From NCBI GenBank assembly GCA_016713525.1, contig JADJOZ010000033.1, positions 1-64,000 on the forward strand: DNA of 64,000 nucleotides, written 5' to 3'. Origin of the DNA: Bacteroidota bacterium. Lineage in GTDB: Bacteria; Bacteroidota; Bacteroidia; AKYH767-A; OLB10. Positions 36,001 through 45,567 of this stretch are shown here, piece after piece (the first letter of the stretch is position 1; each line of letters begins with the position of its first letter). A program made the position numbers and the translations under genes. A model generated the notes under the pieces. The model saw only the letters and a list, made by a program, of their open reading frames with translations, was not told the origin of the DNA and made no database searches.

Positions 36001-37655
36001 GGGATGAATTAGAGATGAACAATGAGACCTTTGCTCAGGTTAAAGATTTTAAATACCTGAGACAATTCGCTATGGAGTCGATTCAGGAATTGTCAGGATC
36101 AGCATGGACCAACCTCAATCCTTCCGATCCTGGTGTGACTATTTTGGAACAAGCATGTTATGCACTTACCGAATTGGGATATTGCAGCTCTTTTCCCATC
36201 GAAGATATTTTAACAGAATCAGGAAATAGGATTCGTTTTTTAGATCAATTTTATAAACCGGATGAAATTTTCGAGAGAACCCCGGTGACTATATCAGAGT
36301 TGCGACATTATATAAAAAAAATCAGTAAAGATATTTTATCCGTTGGATGTATTATTTTAGATTCAGAAGGATATTATAGTCGCGGAACGTACTTGTTTAA
36401 GTTATGTGTAATTCCTGATTTAAAGGATGTAGCAGATTTGCAAAAGGAAGTCTATTTTGAACTGAACAAAGTTCGCGGTTTAGGAGAAATGTTCACCCTT
36501 CCTGATGTGGTACCAACTATAAATTACAGGTTGCAAGGTACTCTTGTCCTGGAAAGTGCCTCGCCTGATTTATTATTTGTTCAGGTGCTTAACAAAGCAT
36601 GCCAGAATTTAATTGTATTGAAATGGGAAGAGCTTAGTGATAGTGTTATTTCTGTTAGAAAGGAAACCTGTACGAAAATTAGTGTTTACGACTTTAGTAC
36701 TTGTACAAATGATATAAACGAAATACAGAACTTAAGAGATCTTTCAATCATCCAACCTGATGGCTCTCATACAGACTATATTGAGATTTGTGTAAATAAG
36801 TTTGCCACGCTTGATATTGTGGGATCTATTAATAGTAAATCTCTAAAAGTTGTTTTTAACAATAGAAATTTAGACTTGACTAGTGATTCTATTTCTGCAA
36901 TTAAGGATGAGCTTTTTGATAAAGTAGTTATTAATTATCCAAACTATGGAAGTTATCGCGACATTTCAAGTTACTACTCCATTCAGGAAACGTTCCCTGC
37001 CTTGTACAAAATTGGAAGCAATTCTTCAGAACAAGCACAAAGTAATTATGAAATTGCAATCTCAAGGCAGCTGAGAGGTTATCTTCTGATGATTGACCAA
37101 ATTATCAGTAATGAGTTTGCGCAATTGAGTAATGTGCCTGAGTTATTTTCATTTAATGTATTAAATGTTGCAAATTCGGAAGTACTTAATAACTACCTCG
37201 ATGGTGTAAGGAACCGGAAGTTCTTAAGTTACCCAGCTCCTGAACTTTATTTTACACCGACTTATTATTACAATACTCTTTATAAGGTTCCTTATGTAGG
37301 TCCATTGCTTAAGCATTATAATCAATTTGAACAAGAAGTTTCAGGGCTGAGTTCACCTATAATAGAGAAGTTGGCATTCGAAAAATATATTGCGGATCCC
37401 TATAATCCATACAATCAGGCATTAATGACAGGTTCAGCAACACAGAAGAATAATATTGAAAGAAAGAATGAAATAATAAATCATTTGCTGGCACGCCATG
37501 GTATTGCGCCTACTTTAATTGATAATATGACAAATGACTCCGTTTACACAGGAGTTGAGTTGGAGGATAAATTATTGGTGAAGAGTTCATTGCTTAGGAA
37601 TTTCGGGAGATTATCATGTAGAAGAAATTGTGCCACAAATTTCTGGCTGCCTTGA
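35997..37655 (+). CDS. Baseplate protein, Pvc12-like, N-terminal part
   Basis: 552 residues. The start NNETFAQVKDFKYLRQFAMESIQEL and SAWTNLNPSDPGVTILEQACYALTELGY-like block (part: NPSDPGVTILEQACYALTE) are the conserved opening of Pvc12/baseplate J-associated proteins, with the N-x-S-D-P-G-V-T-I-L-E motif shared with gp6/J wedges. Helix INHLLARHGI near 495-505 is also typical. The frame stops at 37655 with NFGRLSCRRNCATNFWLP, whereas the family normally continues for about 300 more residues; that remainder lies in the next frame (37628-38554). A single-base error near 37622-37650 would join the two. It overlaps the preceding gene by 4 bases. Confidence 0.75.
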   Translation: MRDELEMNNETFAQVKDFKYLRQFAMESIQELSGSAWTNLNPSDPGVTILEQACYALTELGYCSSFPIEDILTESGNRIRFLDQFYKPDEIFERTPVTISELRHYIKKISKDILSVGCIILDSEGYYSRGTYLFKLCVIPDLKDVADLQKEVYFELNKVRGLGEMFTLPDVVPTINYRLQGTLVLESASPDLLFVQVLNKACQNLIVLKWEELSDSVISVRKETCTKISVYDFSTCTNDINEIQNLRDLSIIQPDGSHTDYIEICVNKFATLDIVGSINSKSLKVVFNNRNLDLTSDSISAIKDELFDKVVINYPNYGSYRDISSYYSIQETFPALYKIGSNSSEQAQSNYEIAISRQLRGYLLMIDQIISNEFAQLSNVPELFSFNVLNVANSEVLNNYLDGVRNRKFLSYPAPELYFTPTYYYNTLYKVPYVGPLLKHYNQFEQEVSGLSSPIIEKLAFEKYIADPYNPYNQALMTGSATQKNNIERKNEIINHLLARHGIAPTLIDNMTNDSVYTGVELEDKLLVKSSLLRNFGRLSCRRNCATNFWLP

Positions 37656-38554
37656 AGTTACAGGAAACACCCCCTGATGAAAAACCTCTGTTACACAATG
37701 AACCACATGAAAAATATGTAATTGATTCTATTTTTAACCCTGAGGAATTTTATAGGGAGCTAAGCATTTCTAAACAGGATCTTATCGATTATTCTACATT
37801 GGAATTATACGGATGGTTATTGCTGGGACTTAAGCCCATTTATGATTTAGCAATCTTCGATAGTACTAATAAGGATCAAAGTTCTGCAGAGAAAGAAAGG
37901 CTCAAGCAGTTGAAATGGTTTAGCCAGGAAAGAAAAGGCTTCATTTTTATTGAGCAGATTTTATTACAAACACTTTGCTATTATAAAATTGAACTATGGA
38001 GTAGTGTACCAGATAAACCGGAATTTATTATCAGGCCAGAATTGACTAATGATGAGTATGTTCAATTTCAGGGTATGGCTTTCCAATCAGAAGATTGGTT
38101 AGATGCTATTCAATTTGCTGGACGATTTACTTTGAATGGGAAGGAGTTTTCAGTCGTCCCGAATTTAAGTGACACTTCAATACCATTTTATATTAACAAC
38201 TGCAAATGGCGATATAATACTGCGGTATTGTTTGGCGACAAAGAAGTTTCAAGCGGCAAATTGACTACTTATGAACAAACAGTTTTTCTGATATTTCCAA
38301 ACTATATCCCACTATTGCAAAGTAAGGAATTTATTAATAGGCTTGATTGTTTTTTGAATGAATTCCTCCCGGTTCAACTTAGTCCAAAGCTCATTTATTT
38401 ATCACAAATTGAGTTGGAGACATTTGTTCCCTTGTTTGTTCAATGGCACAACCTACTTCGTTGGAACCCTGTTACTGACGAGAATTCTGATTATCGGAAA
38501 AAGGTTGTAAGTGAATTTTATGAACAGTTGCAAAAAATAGCTGATTATGTTTAG
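37628..38554 (+). CDS. Pvc12-like baseplate protein, probable C-terminal part of the same gene
   Basis: 308 residues from a TTG at 37628, overlapping the previous frame by 28 bases. The beginning CHKFLAALKLQETPPDEKPLL continues naturally from the previous frame's LRNFGRLSCRR. The C-terminus (FINRLDCFLNEFLPVQLSPKLIYLSQ, then FVPLFVQWHNLLRW) resembles the end of Pvc12-type proteins in Bacteroidota, where a helix pair carries a 'W' after the last long helix. I therefore think 35997-38554 is one gene of about 850 codons split by a frameshift. As a separate gene it would have an unlikely start and no ribosome-binding site. It overlaps the next gene by 8 bases. Confidence 0.6.
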   Translation: MCHKFLAALKLQETPPDEKPLLHNEPHEKYVIDSIFNPEEFYRELSISKQDLIDYSTLELYGWLLLGLKPIYDLAIFDSTNKDQSSAEKERLKQLKWFSQERKGFIFIEQILLQTLCYYKIELWSSVPDKPEFIIRPELTNDEYVQFQGMAFQSEDWLDAIQFAGRFTLNGKEFSVVPNLSDTSIPFYINNCKWRYNTAVLFGDKEVSSGKLTTYEQTVFLIFPNYIPLLQSKEFINRLDCFLNEFLPVQLSPKLIYLSQIELETFVPLFVQWHNLLRWNPVTDENSDYRKKVVSEFYEQLQKIADYV

Positions 38555-40664
38555 GTCTGGGATAAATCATGTTGTACATAAGGTTAACTGGCAGACGGTT
38601 TACCCCGACCATACCATGGTTTATAATCTTCAGCAAACGATAAGTGACTTCACTAACAATGAATTCTTAGAGCTCGTTGAATCGTGGGCAAATAAGATTA
38701 CTCCTGATCACATACACATATCAATACCAAGAATTGAATTGGAGCTTGGGATTTTGAACGACGACAATCTTAGAAACCAACTCATTGAAAGTACCCGTGA
38801 TGCACTTTCCAGTTTCATAATTGAAAATGGGGATTATCATCTAGGAAATCCCTCCATAGGAGATTTCGATAACCGGCTGGAAAACTTTCAATTCACTTTG
38901 GATACCGGAATTCATATTACCCGCTTGACCCCAAGAATTAACCCTGCTATGCTGGTTGAGTTATGCGAATTGCTGAGGATCAACAGACGACAAACAATCA
39001 TTATGCTCTCATCAGAGAAATCAGAGCGTTTACATGTAGCAAAATTACTAAACGGATCCAATAAAAACTCTGTGGATTCCGCTATACTTTTGTTGAGCCC
39101 TTTATATGGTTCAAAAGTACTATTCCTAATTAGCCGAATCATTCAATTTTTAAACTCTCTGGGACTCTCATATCGAAAAATCGAGGAATTGAATAAAAAG
39201 ATTTATAGGATTAGTTTTTCATATTTGGTGCAATCGGCTTTTGTTGGTTTTAGTGATCAGGAATGGCTTACATTGATGGTAGAATTGCTTGATGAAAGTG
39301 ATGATGTGGAAGTTAAGAGTGATGGTTTAGATCATTACCTGGGAATGCATGTCGATTTGCAAATAAAAAATAGTGTAAAGAGAGTTCAAAAAGAATCTGT
39401 AAATAATTTAACTGAGAAAGAGGAAGAGATTTATTATGATCAGACAAGGGTAAGCCAGCTTACCGGAATCATTGATCAATGCTTGTCATTTTCAGGAGGC
39501 AGATTGAACTCGCATCAATCGCATGAAAATCTTATAGATGAACTCAACACACTATCAACACTGGATTACAGAATTTATTCAGATAAATTGAAACGGCTTT
39601 TTGACTACTTGAACTTTCATTTTAAATCTGGAACAGTTTTTAAAATCGGTTTTATTGAAGAAACACTTAAATTATTTTACGATAATGATTATTATGTTTT
39701 GGATCACGACATGTCGATTCTTGATGCTGTATTAATTGCGAAATTTGATAAAAGTCAGTCATTTATCTTAAAGGAGCAAGTTCTGAAATTTATTGCATCG
39801 AATAAAGGTAGTGAGTGTTCTGTAGGACATGTAATTAAAAATCTGATTCATTTTGTCAGTAAAAAATTTACCATTAAGCTCTTGAACATTTATGAATATT
39901 TACAAGAAGTAACCCATAGGCTGGAGGATAGAAGTTTTTATTTATTGGAGAATAAAATATGGATGCCAATTGTGAAGTCATATCTTACAAAATCATTTAC
40001 AGCAGATCTCACATATCAACATAGCCAGAATCATTTAAATAGAAGTAAGGATGCTGACCATAGTACTATTCATAATCTAAGCAAAAACTTTACAATTGAC
40101 GATTCTAAGATCAGTTTGATTTGGAATGTGAGAACTCTCTTGCAAAAGAGGATGTTTAACAGTAAAGATGAATTTCGACTGTATCAGTATTTTGAACTTA
40201 GGCCAGATCTTGTTTGTAAAGAAGTATATCAGCATGTAAAGGATTCTTCCTTTTATGATTATTGTCAATTTGATTCTGCCGGTTTATGGACAGCACTTCA
40301 GGGACATTTGTTTGAACGGTCCGGGCATCAGCTATCTTCCTTTTTGCAGGAACTTCATGTTTTGTCCATTTCTGATTTGCACCTTGAATTCATGTTTCCT
40401 TTTATTTGCAGGAAATTATTTATTCTAAGTTATGAGAATCCTGAGCTATCTCCTGATGAAGTTTTGGCCAAGCTCATTCACTTTGTTCTAGAAAATGAGG
40501 TAATTCCATTTGAAAGGAAATTTGCTGAAGTAACAAAACTTTTAGCAACTCCTGAAAACATATCGGAGAACGAAAGAATCATTAGGGCTAAGACCTATTT
40601 AGCGAGGCAAACAGATTCTTTGAATAAAACTGATCTCGAAAAAATTCTGGTTGAATTTTGGTAA
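38547..40664 (+). CDS. Tape measure protein (Pvc14-like), first part
   Basis: 705 residues. The opening NHVVHKVNWQTVYPDHTMVYNLQQTI and IELELGILNDDNLRNQLIESTRDALSSFI (parts of residues 6-95) match the contractile-injection-system tape measure family, which begins with an 'H-x-I-x-x-x-x-W' strand followed by I-x-x-L-x-x-D-L-G and long helices. The rest is largely helical with few glycines. The tape measure sets sheath and tube length. The frame ends at 40664 and overlaps by 14 bases a second, similar frame that begins with TTG. Confidence 0.72.
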   Translation: MFRSGINHVVHKVNWQTVYPDHTMVYNLQQTISDFTNNEFLELVESWANKITPDHIHISIPRIELELGILNDDNLRNQLIESTRDALSSFIIENGDYHLGNPSIGDFDNRLENFQFTLDTGIHITRLTPRINPAMLVELCELLRINRRQTIIMLSSEKSERLHVAKLLNGSNKNSVDSAILLLSPLYGSKVLFLISRIIQFLNSLGLSYRKIEELNKKIYRISFSYLVQSAFVGFSDQEWLTLMVELLDESDDVEVKSDGLDHYLGMHVDLQIKNSVKRVQKESVNNLTEKEEEIYYDQTRVSQLTGIIDQCLSFSGGRLNSHQSHENLIDELNTLSTLDYRIYSDKLKRLFDYLNFHFKSGTVFKIGFIEETLKLFYDNDYYVLDHDMSILDAVLIAKFDKSQSFILKEQVLKFIASNKGSECSVGHVIKNLIHFVSKKFTIKLLNIYEYLQEVTHRLEDRSFYLLENKIWMPIVKSYLTKSFTADLTYQHSQNHLNRSKDADHSTIHNLSKNFTIDDSKISLIWNVRTLLQKRMFNSKDEFRLYQYFELRPDLVCKEVYQHVKDSSFYDYCQFDSAGLWTALQGHLFERSGHQLSSFLQELHVLSISDLHLEFMFPFICRKLFILSYENPELSPDEVLAKLIHFVLENEVIPFERKFAEVTKLLATPENISENERIIRAKTYLARQTDSLNKTDLEKILVEFW

Positions 40665-42762
40665 CGGAATTACAAAGAAGAGTGATTTTGTAAACGTAAT
40701 ACGCAATATCAGAAGATTCAATCCTGAAGAGTTATTTAGCTTTTCACGAGACATTCAAATGAAAGTAGCGCTAATTGCTATTGGAGAACCAGTATGTGTA
40801 AATGATGTTAGATCTTATATTGAATCCAAGATCAAAAAGTATGGATCATATTTTGAGGGGAAACTGGATACCTTTTCAAAGGAATTATTTTGGGAAGCCA
40901 TGGTATATAGCCCTGATTTGGCAAGAGAAGCCAGTTTTCAAAAAAGAATTTCTAGTCTTCTGGATGGATTTTTAGCAGGCTCCATTAAAATTTCTTATAA
41001 TAAGACTGGGATTAGATGTGAAGGCTCTGTCAACGATAGTGATAGAAACATAATCGCATCACGGTCTGCACAGACAATACAGGAGGGCAAGTCCGAAGTT
41101 AAAGCTGCCAATATTCAAGTATTAATTAATAGTATATCCTATGAGCCATATCCGTTAAAGGATAACTCTGAAGATATTGAGGTAATTGACTATTCAGAAT
41201 TACTGAACTTGATAAAACAAAAGAATACGCATAAGTTGGAGACACTTTGTAATGCTGTAACTTTGGAAGATATAGCGTTTTTAATTGAATCTGCTAATAT
41301 TAGTTGTCAACATGACTTTTGTGCTGATATCAGAAAATTAAAAGCATTTCTAAGAAAGTTGTCGACTCATTGTAGCATTAACGAAACCAGTTTTGCTAAT
41401 TTGATACTCAAAGAACTGGATGCAAATGATATCATTACAAGTTGGAAGCAAAGCATAACGAAAGCAGAAAAGAGGCTTTATGATGAAATTCGGAAATTAG
41501 CTTTTAGTAATTCTAACGAATCAGAAGAAAGATTCGATAACTCAAATTCTTTTTACAGTACCATAGAATCAACATTTGACCTTAAACCTGAAGTTTCAAG
41601 TGACCTTTTCTTGCAAAGAGATGAAACAAGTAATAACTTTAATGAAGTTGTTAAGAATATTGGTGTTTCGGGTATCATAAAATTGATTGAATATGTATTG
41701 GATGTTGGTCGGCTCCCTTTGTGGATTGAAAACGATTTCACTAAATCCCCATCCATTTTTATCACATATATATTTAAGAAACACCCTGAATGGATCAGGC
41801 ACATTTTCAGAAGTAAACATTTGGTAAGAACAAAGGGTGGCAGGTTGGTTTCTTACATAAATACTGAGGATTTGATTCATTTTTTTACACATTCAGACTT
41901 CATTAGTAAAGAGGAAGGCGTTGAGTACCATACTGTATATAATCAGTTGCTTTATGATAAAGTGTCTGTACCTTATTCTTTAGGATTATTATTAGTAAAT
42001 TATTGGGTTCAATCAGGATGTGAAATTATTGAAAAGGATAAGTTCTACCGACGTTTAATTCTAGGTTGTTATAGGGACTCATTTTGTGGTGCTGACATAT
42101 TTAAAGAAAATTTAACGAAATACATTCAAAGCTATCCTTCGGATTTTCATGCAACCTTTATTAGATTATTTCCACCAGGGCAAAATATCATATTACCGGA
42201 AAGACATATTATACCAAATATAAAAAAGAAAAGATTTGATGAAGTTATAACAAATGGAATTTCAATCAATAATGGAGGTATAGTTTTGATAAATAACTAT
42301 ATGAAAGAGCTTTTCAACCGACTTGGATTATTAAAAGACGATCAGTTTGTAAGCAACCTGCATCAACAAAAAGGGATAATTGCCCTTCATTATTTTGTTT
42401 CAGGAACTGATACAATTATAATGCAGAATGACATTCTGATTAATAAGATTTTGTGTGGGTTTCTTGTTGATGAATACCTGGATTTCGAATGTAATCTGGA
42501 TGACAACGATAAATCAATTATTGACGGATTGATTTCTGCAATGATAAGTCAATGGAATGCCATTAAAACAAGCACTATTGATGGATTCAGAGGCAACTGG
42601 TTGATAAGAGAAGGTATACTTTCCAAACAGCAAGACAAGTTAAGTCTTAATATTGAGAAAAAGGTTTATGACATATTGTTAAATCAATCTCCTTTTTCTT
42701 TTTCTGTGATTCGATTTCCGTGGATGTCGGAGACGCTATATGTAAATTGGCCTACTTCATAA
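40651..42762 (+). CDS. Tape measure-like protein, second part or partner
   Basis: 703 residues from a TTG at 40651. All-helical in character with few motifs; WIRHIFRSKHLVRTKG and HFFTHSDFISKEEG are typical of the repeat-like helical modules of the tape measure family, and the C-terminus (SFSVIRFPWMSETLYVNWP) is the usual end of such proteins in Bacteroidota: 'F-S-x-x-x-x-P-W-M-x-x-x-L-x-V-x-W'. The TTG start, lack of a ribosome-binding site and 14-base overlap suggest that 38547-42762 may be one gene of about 1,405 codons broken by an indel. Two translationally coupled genes remain possible. Confidence 0.65.
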   Translation: MNFGNGITKKSDFVNVIRNIRRFNPEELFSFSRDIQMKVALIAIGEPVCVNDVRSYIESKIKKYGSYFEGKLDTFSKELFWEAMVYSPDLAREASFQKRISSLLDGFLAGSIKISYNKTGIRCEGSVNDSDRNIIASRSAQTIQEGKSEVKAANIQVLINSISYEPYPLKDNSEDIEVIDYSELLNLIKQKNTHKLETLCNAVTLEDIAFLIESANISCQHDFCADIRKLKAFLRKLSTHCSINETSFANLILKELDANDIITSWKQSITKAEKRLYDEIRKLAFSNSNESEERFDNSNSFYSTIESTFDLKPEVSSDLFLQRDETSNNFNEVVKNIGVSGIIKLIEYVLDVGRLPLWIENDFTKSPSIFITYIFKKHPEWIRHIFRSKHLVRTKGGRLVSYINTEDLIHFFTHSDFISKEEGVEYHTVYNQLLYDKVSVPYSLGLLLVNYWVQSGCEIIEKDKFYRRLILGCYRDSFCGADIFKENLTKYIQSYPSDFHATFIRLFPPGQNIILPERHIIPNIKKKRFDEVITNGISINNGGIVLINNYMKELFNRLGLLKDDQFVSNLHQQKGIIALHYFVSGTDTIIMQNDILINKILCGFLVDEYLDFECNLDDNDKSIIDGLISAMISQWNAIKTSTIDGFRGNWLIREGILSKQQDKLSLNIEKKVYDILLNQSPFSFSVIRFPWMSETLYVNWPTS

Positions 42763-42803
42763 ATTCAAAATATAAAATATTCTAAAACCTAAATTTATTA
42801 ACT

Positions 42804-44648
42804 ATGAACACTTACGATGATGATTTACACAAGGATGTTGAGAACATTCTACAGGAACAGCAACTGATGTTGTTGAACCAGTTAAACGCAAAAAGATGCG
42901 CAAGTCTGAATTGGTATTTCGCTCAGGGCGAAAGAGACAGATGTGAAGAGGAACTCACGGAGCACAAAGGAGAAGCAGCCATAAAAACTGTTGTTAAGCA
43001 ATTGGCTGTGAATTATTCCGATTATTCAACAAATATTTTGCTCGCCGCCAATCAGGCCAGTGCAGATACTCAGAATGCAGCGAAAAATTCAACCATTGCT
43101 GCTTCAAATGTCCAGTTTGCGGCTAATGCCATCTTGAGATTAGCCGGAGATGTTGGCAATGCATGCAGTATTATAAATGCAGCCGATAGGGGTACTGATT
43201 TGTATAATCAGGCTATCGCATCAGAAAAATACATTGATGATGTTGCGGTTCTTGCTGAACAGATATCGGATATTGCAATGAACATGGCAGGAAAAGTATC
43301 TGAAGTAATGGCCGGAGATGTTGCCAAATTAGCGGCTAACGTTGATGCTGATATTAAATCGTTTTTAAGTATAGCCACTAATCAATTCGATACAATTAGT
43401 AATGTAGTTGTGAATGACAATTCCAATTGGGCTGCTTCAAAAGTTGCAACCAATATAGCGCATGGAAACTTGCTTACTGCAGCAGCTGAGTACCGCGCAA
43501 CAGAGACAGTTTCACTAAAAAGTATTAATCAACTAAATTTAGATCTTTCTGTTAATCAGCATGGAGAGAGGCTAGGTAAGCAATTTACAGTCACTTTTAA
43601 CAACTATATTACACCATTTGAAATCAAGAGTTTGGTGAAATCCGAGAATAGTGATGAAAATCATTTAGTTGCAATTGATTCTTTTTATGTGATGTTTGTT
43701 AAGGAAAGCAAAGTAAGTACCTTCAATCTCAATAGTGCTGAAGCTCTTATTGCACAGGCAAAGACTGATTGTTATGTCAAATTAGCATACGATCCAACCA
43801 TTCCTCACCATGTTCTTGAGTTTCTTATTGGTGTAAAACCTGACGAAACACCGCCATTAGACAATTTGTATAACATTTATGATACAGATGGTAAAACAAT
43901 TGAATTGGGCCTCAACTACAGTGCATTTGTTGTTGTAACATTCACTCCTGCTTACAAAAAGTATCTTGATAACTTCACTGATTTTATTTCTGCACCGTCA
44001 GATACGTTTACACTTACACGTAGAATTGAAGCCCCTTCACTGGATCAAAAATTGATTGATGATAACAGGAAGAAGAAAACTCCACAGATTACTCAAACCT
44101 GGAAATTGACCTCTGCTTCAGATGAAGAAGCATTTGCAATCGTAGAATTTGATGGCCCAGGTGCCAATGAGGACTTGAAAAATAGTTTGGAGTATCGTTG
44201 TATTTTGCTGAAAGTAAAAGACCCTGAATATGCCGGATTGATTACCGAAACTAAACCGGGTATTGAAAACAGGAAACATGAAGTTACCCAGAAAGGAGTC
44301 ATTCAAATGTCGAAATTATTAGAAGGCTTAGACATTATTAATGTAAACCCCGATGAGGATATTGAATTTACTTCTGGTAAAATAGATTTCATTTTCAATA
44401 CTTTCATAGCAAGTCAGCTTGCAGTTGGGAACTATACAAAGGTGCATGAAGTTAAACATGAAGAGGATAGGTATTCTATTACTTTCAATAATGAAACACT
44501 TGATAATTTTGGCAATGCTATTAATAGCGGGGCTTATTATATCCCCGCTATTTATGCAGTATATAATGGAAGTGCATCAAAAAGCAGTATGTTCCACGGT
44601 TCACTTTCCAATTGGTATCACACAGAAGCTATAATGATAAAGTATTAA
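42804..44648 (+). CDS. eCIS-associated helical/beta protein, candidate fibre or baseplate accessory
   Basis: 614 residues. Residues about 1-240 are Ala/Asn-rich long helices (NILLAANQASADTQNAAKNS, AVLAEQISDIAMNMAGKV, NAAD repeats) that would form a coiled-coil bundle. Residues about 250-614 are beta-rich with domain-like blocks (QFTVTFNNYITPFEI, YSAFVVVTFTPAYKKYL, TWKLTSASDEEAFAIVEF, YYIPAIYAVYNGS). I recognise no named family. The helical stalk plus beta head and the position after the tape measure suit a fibre or a baseplate-surrounding component. It should be non-secreted and loaded on the particle. The gene starts 41 bases after the tape measure stop. Confidence 0.55.
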   Translation: MNTYDDDLHKDVENILQEQQLMLLNQLNAKRCASLNWYFAQGERDRCEEELTEHKGEAAIKTVVKQLAVNYSDYSTNILLAANQASADTQNAAKNSTIAASNVQFAANAILRLAGDVGNACSIINAADRGTDLYNQAIASEKYIDDVAVLAEQISDIAMNMAGKVSEVMAGDVAKLAANVDADIKSFLSIATNQFDTISNVVVNDNSNWAASKVATNIAHGNLLTAAAEYRATETVSLKSINQLNLDLSVNQHGERLGKQFTVTFNNYITPFEIKSLVKSENSDENHLVAIDSFYVMFVKESKVSTFNLNSAEALIAQAKTDCYVKLAYDPTIPHHVLEFLIGVKPDETPPLDNLYNIYDTDGKTIELGLNYSAFVVVTFTPAYKKYLDNFTDFISAPSDTFTLTRRIEAPSLDQKLIDDNRKKKTPQITQTWKLTSASDEEAFAIVEFDGPGANEDLKNSLEYRCILLKVKDPEYAGLITETKPGIENRKHEVTQKGVIQMSKLLEGLDIINVNPDEDIEFTSGKIDFIFNTFIASQLAVGNYTKVHEVKHEEDRYSITFNNETLDNFGNAINSGAYYIPAIYAVYNGSASKSSMFHGSLSNWYHTEAIMIKY

Positions 44649-44676
44649 CAGTATTAACATTTAAATTCTTAACAAT

Positions 44677-45504
44677 ATGTCAGACTCAAATACATTAACC
44701 ATGCGGCGGCTAACAATTTCGCGCATGAGAATAACTGAAGCAAAAAAGGCCGAACTAGATGCTATGTTAATTCAAATAATTAATGCGCAGGCGAAAGTTG
44801 ATGAAAAGCAAACGATATTAAATTCTCTAAGTACAAAAGTTCAAGTATTTAGTCAATATCTGAAAGATGCTGAAACCAACCGAACAACTGCATTAAGTAA
44901 TCTTGAATTTGTTCTTAAAATTAAGAGCGAAGTTGAAAATCTTGAATCGCAAGCTGATTTTACTCAAATAACTGTTCGAAATGCAAGTGAATTCTCCTAT
45001 GAACTGATTTCAAAGCTGAGTGATATGGTTCGTCAGTTGGTGTTTGCTGCAGAGGTAGTAAATAAATTCTCAAATGCAATTGTGCGTAAAAAGGCTTTGA
45101 ACCCGTTAATATCAAATGAACTGGTTGAACTTAGTGCAACCATGGGGAAAGATGCAAATACAGCAGTTGCGCTTTCCTTGACCGCATTAAAATCGGCTTA
45201 TACTGCTAATCTAAATAGTTTAGATGCGCAAAGTACCATAATGCTTAGTAAAAGTTTATTAGATAAATTTGTTGGTAAATTAAATACCTCGATAGAAATG
45301 ATTAGTATCGATAATGGTCTTGTTACTGTTTTAAAAGATATTTATGCAGGAACCAAAGAAAATTATCAACAAAAGCTCGATGCAAACCAAAGTGTATTGA
45401 AACAGTTCAGTAATGCCCGTACAATTTATGAGGCTGCAGCAAGCAGATTAGCATCCTTGCAAGCCGGTTATGCTGCAGCTTCTGCAGCGGCACTTGCCAA
45501 CTGA
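44677..45504 (+). CDS. eCIS-associated all-helical protein
   Basis: 275 residues, almost entirely helical with heptad-like spacing and no glycine- or proline-rich loops (TILNSLSTKVQVFSQYLKDA, ISKLSDMVRQLVFAAEVVNK, QKLDANQSVLKQFSNARTIY), ending in an alanine-rich tail (AGYAAASAAALAN). It resembles the N-terminal helical region of the previous protein in composition, so the two may pair as a bundle. No family recognised. It is the last gene before a perfect inverted repeat at 45520-45550, which could lower expression of what follows. Confidence 0.55.
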   Translation: MSDSNTLTMRRLTISRMRITEAKKAELDAMLIQIINAQAKVDEKQTILNSLSTKVQVFSQYLKDAETNRTTALSNLEFVLKIKSEVENLESQADFTQITVRNASEFSYELISKLSDMVRQLVFAAEVVNKFSNAIVRKKALNPLISNELVELSATMGKDANTAVALSLTALKSAYTANLNSLDAQSTIMLSKSLLDKFVGKLNTSIEMISIDNGLVTVLKDIYAGTKENYQQKLDANQSVLKQFSNARTIYEAAASRLASLQAGYAAASAAALAN

Positions 45505-45519
45505 GAAATTATTTAAAAA

Positions 45520-45550
45520 GGGTCTGACTTTCGAACATGAAGTCAGACCC
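45520..45550 (+). terminator. Perfect 11-bp inverted repeat inside the eCIS operon
   Basis: GGGTCTGACTT at 45520-45530 pairs fully with AAGTCAGACCC at 45540-45550 around a 9-base loop. It has no T-run after it (GTTATCAG), so it is not a classical terminator. It may stabilise the upstream mRNA or partly terminate, setting lower levels for the ATPase and effector genes downstream. Confidence 0.5.
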
Positions 45551-45567
45551 GTTATCAGAAATCTGTT

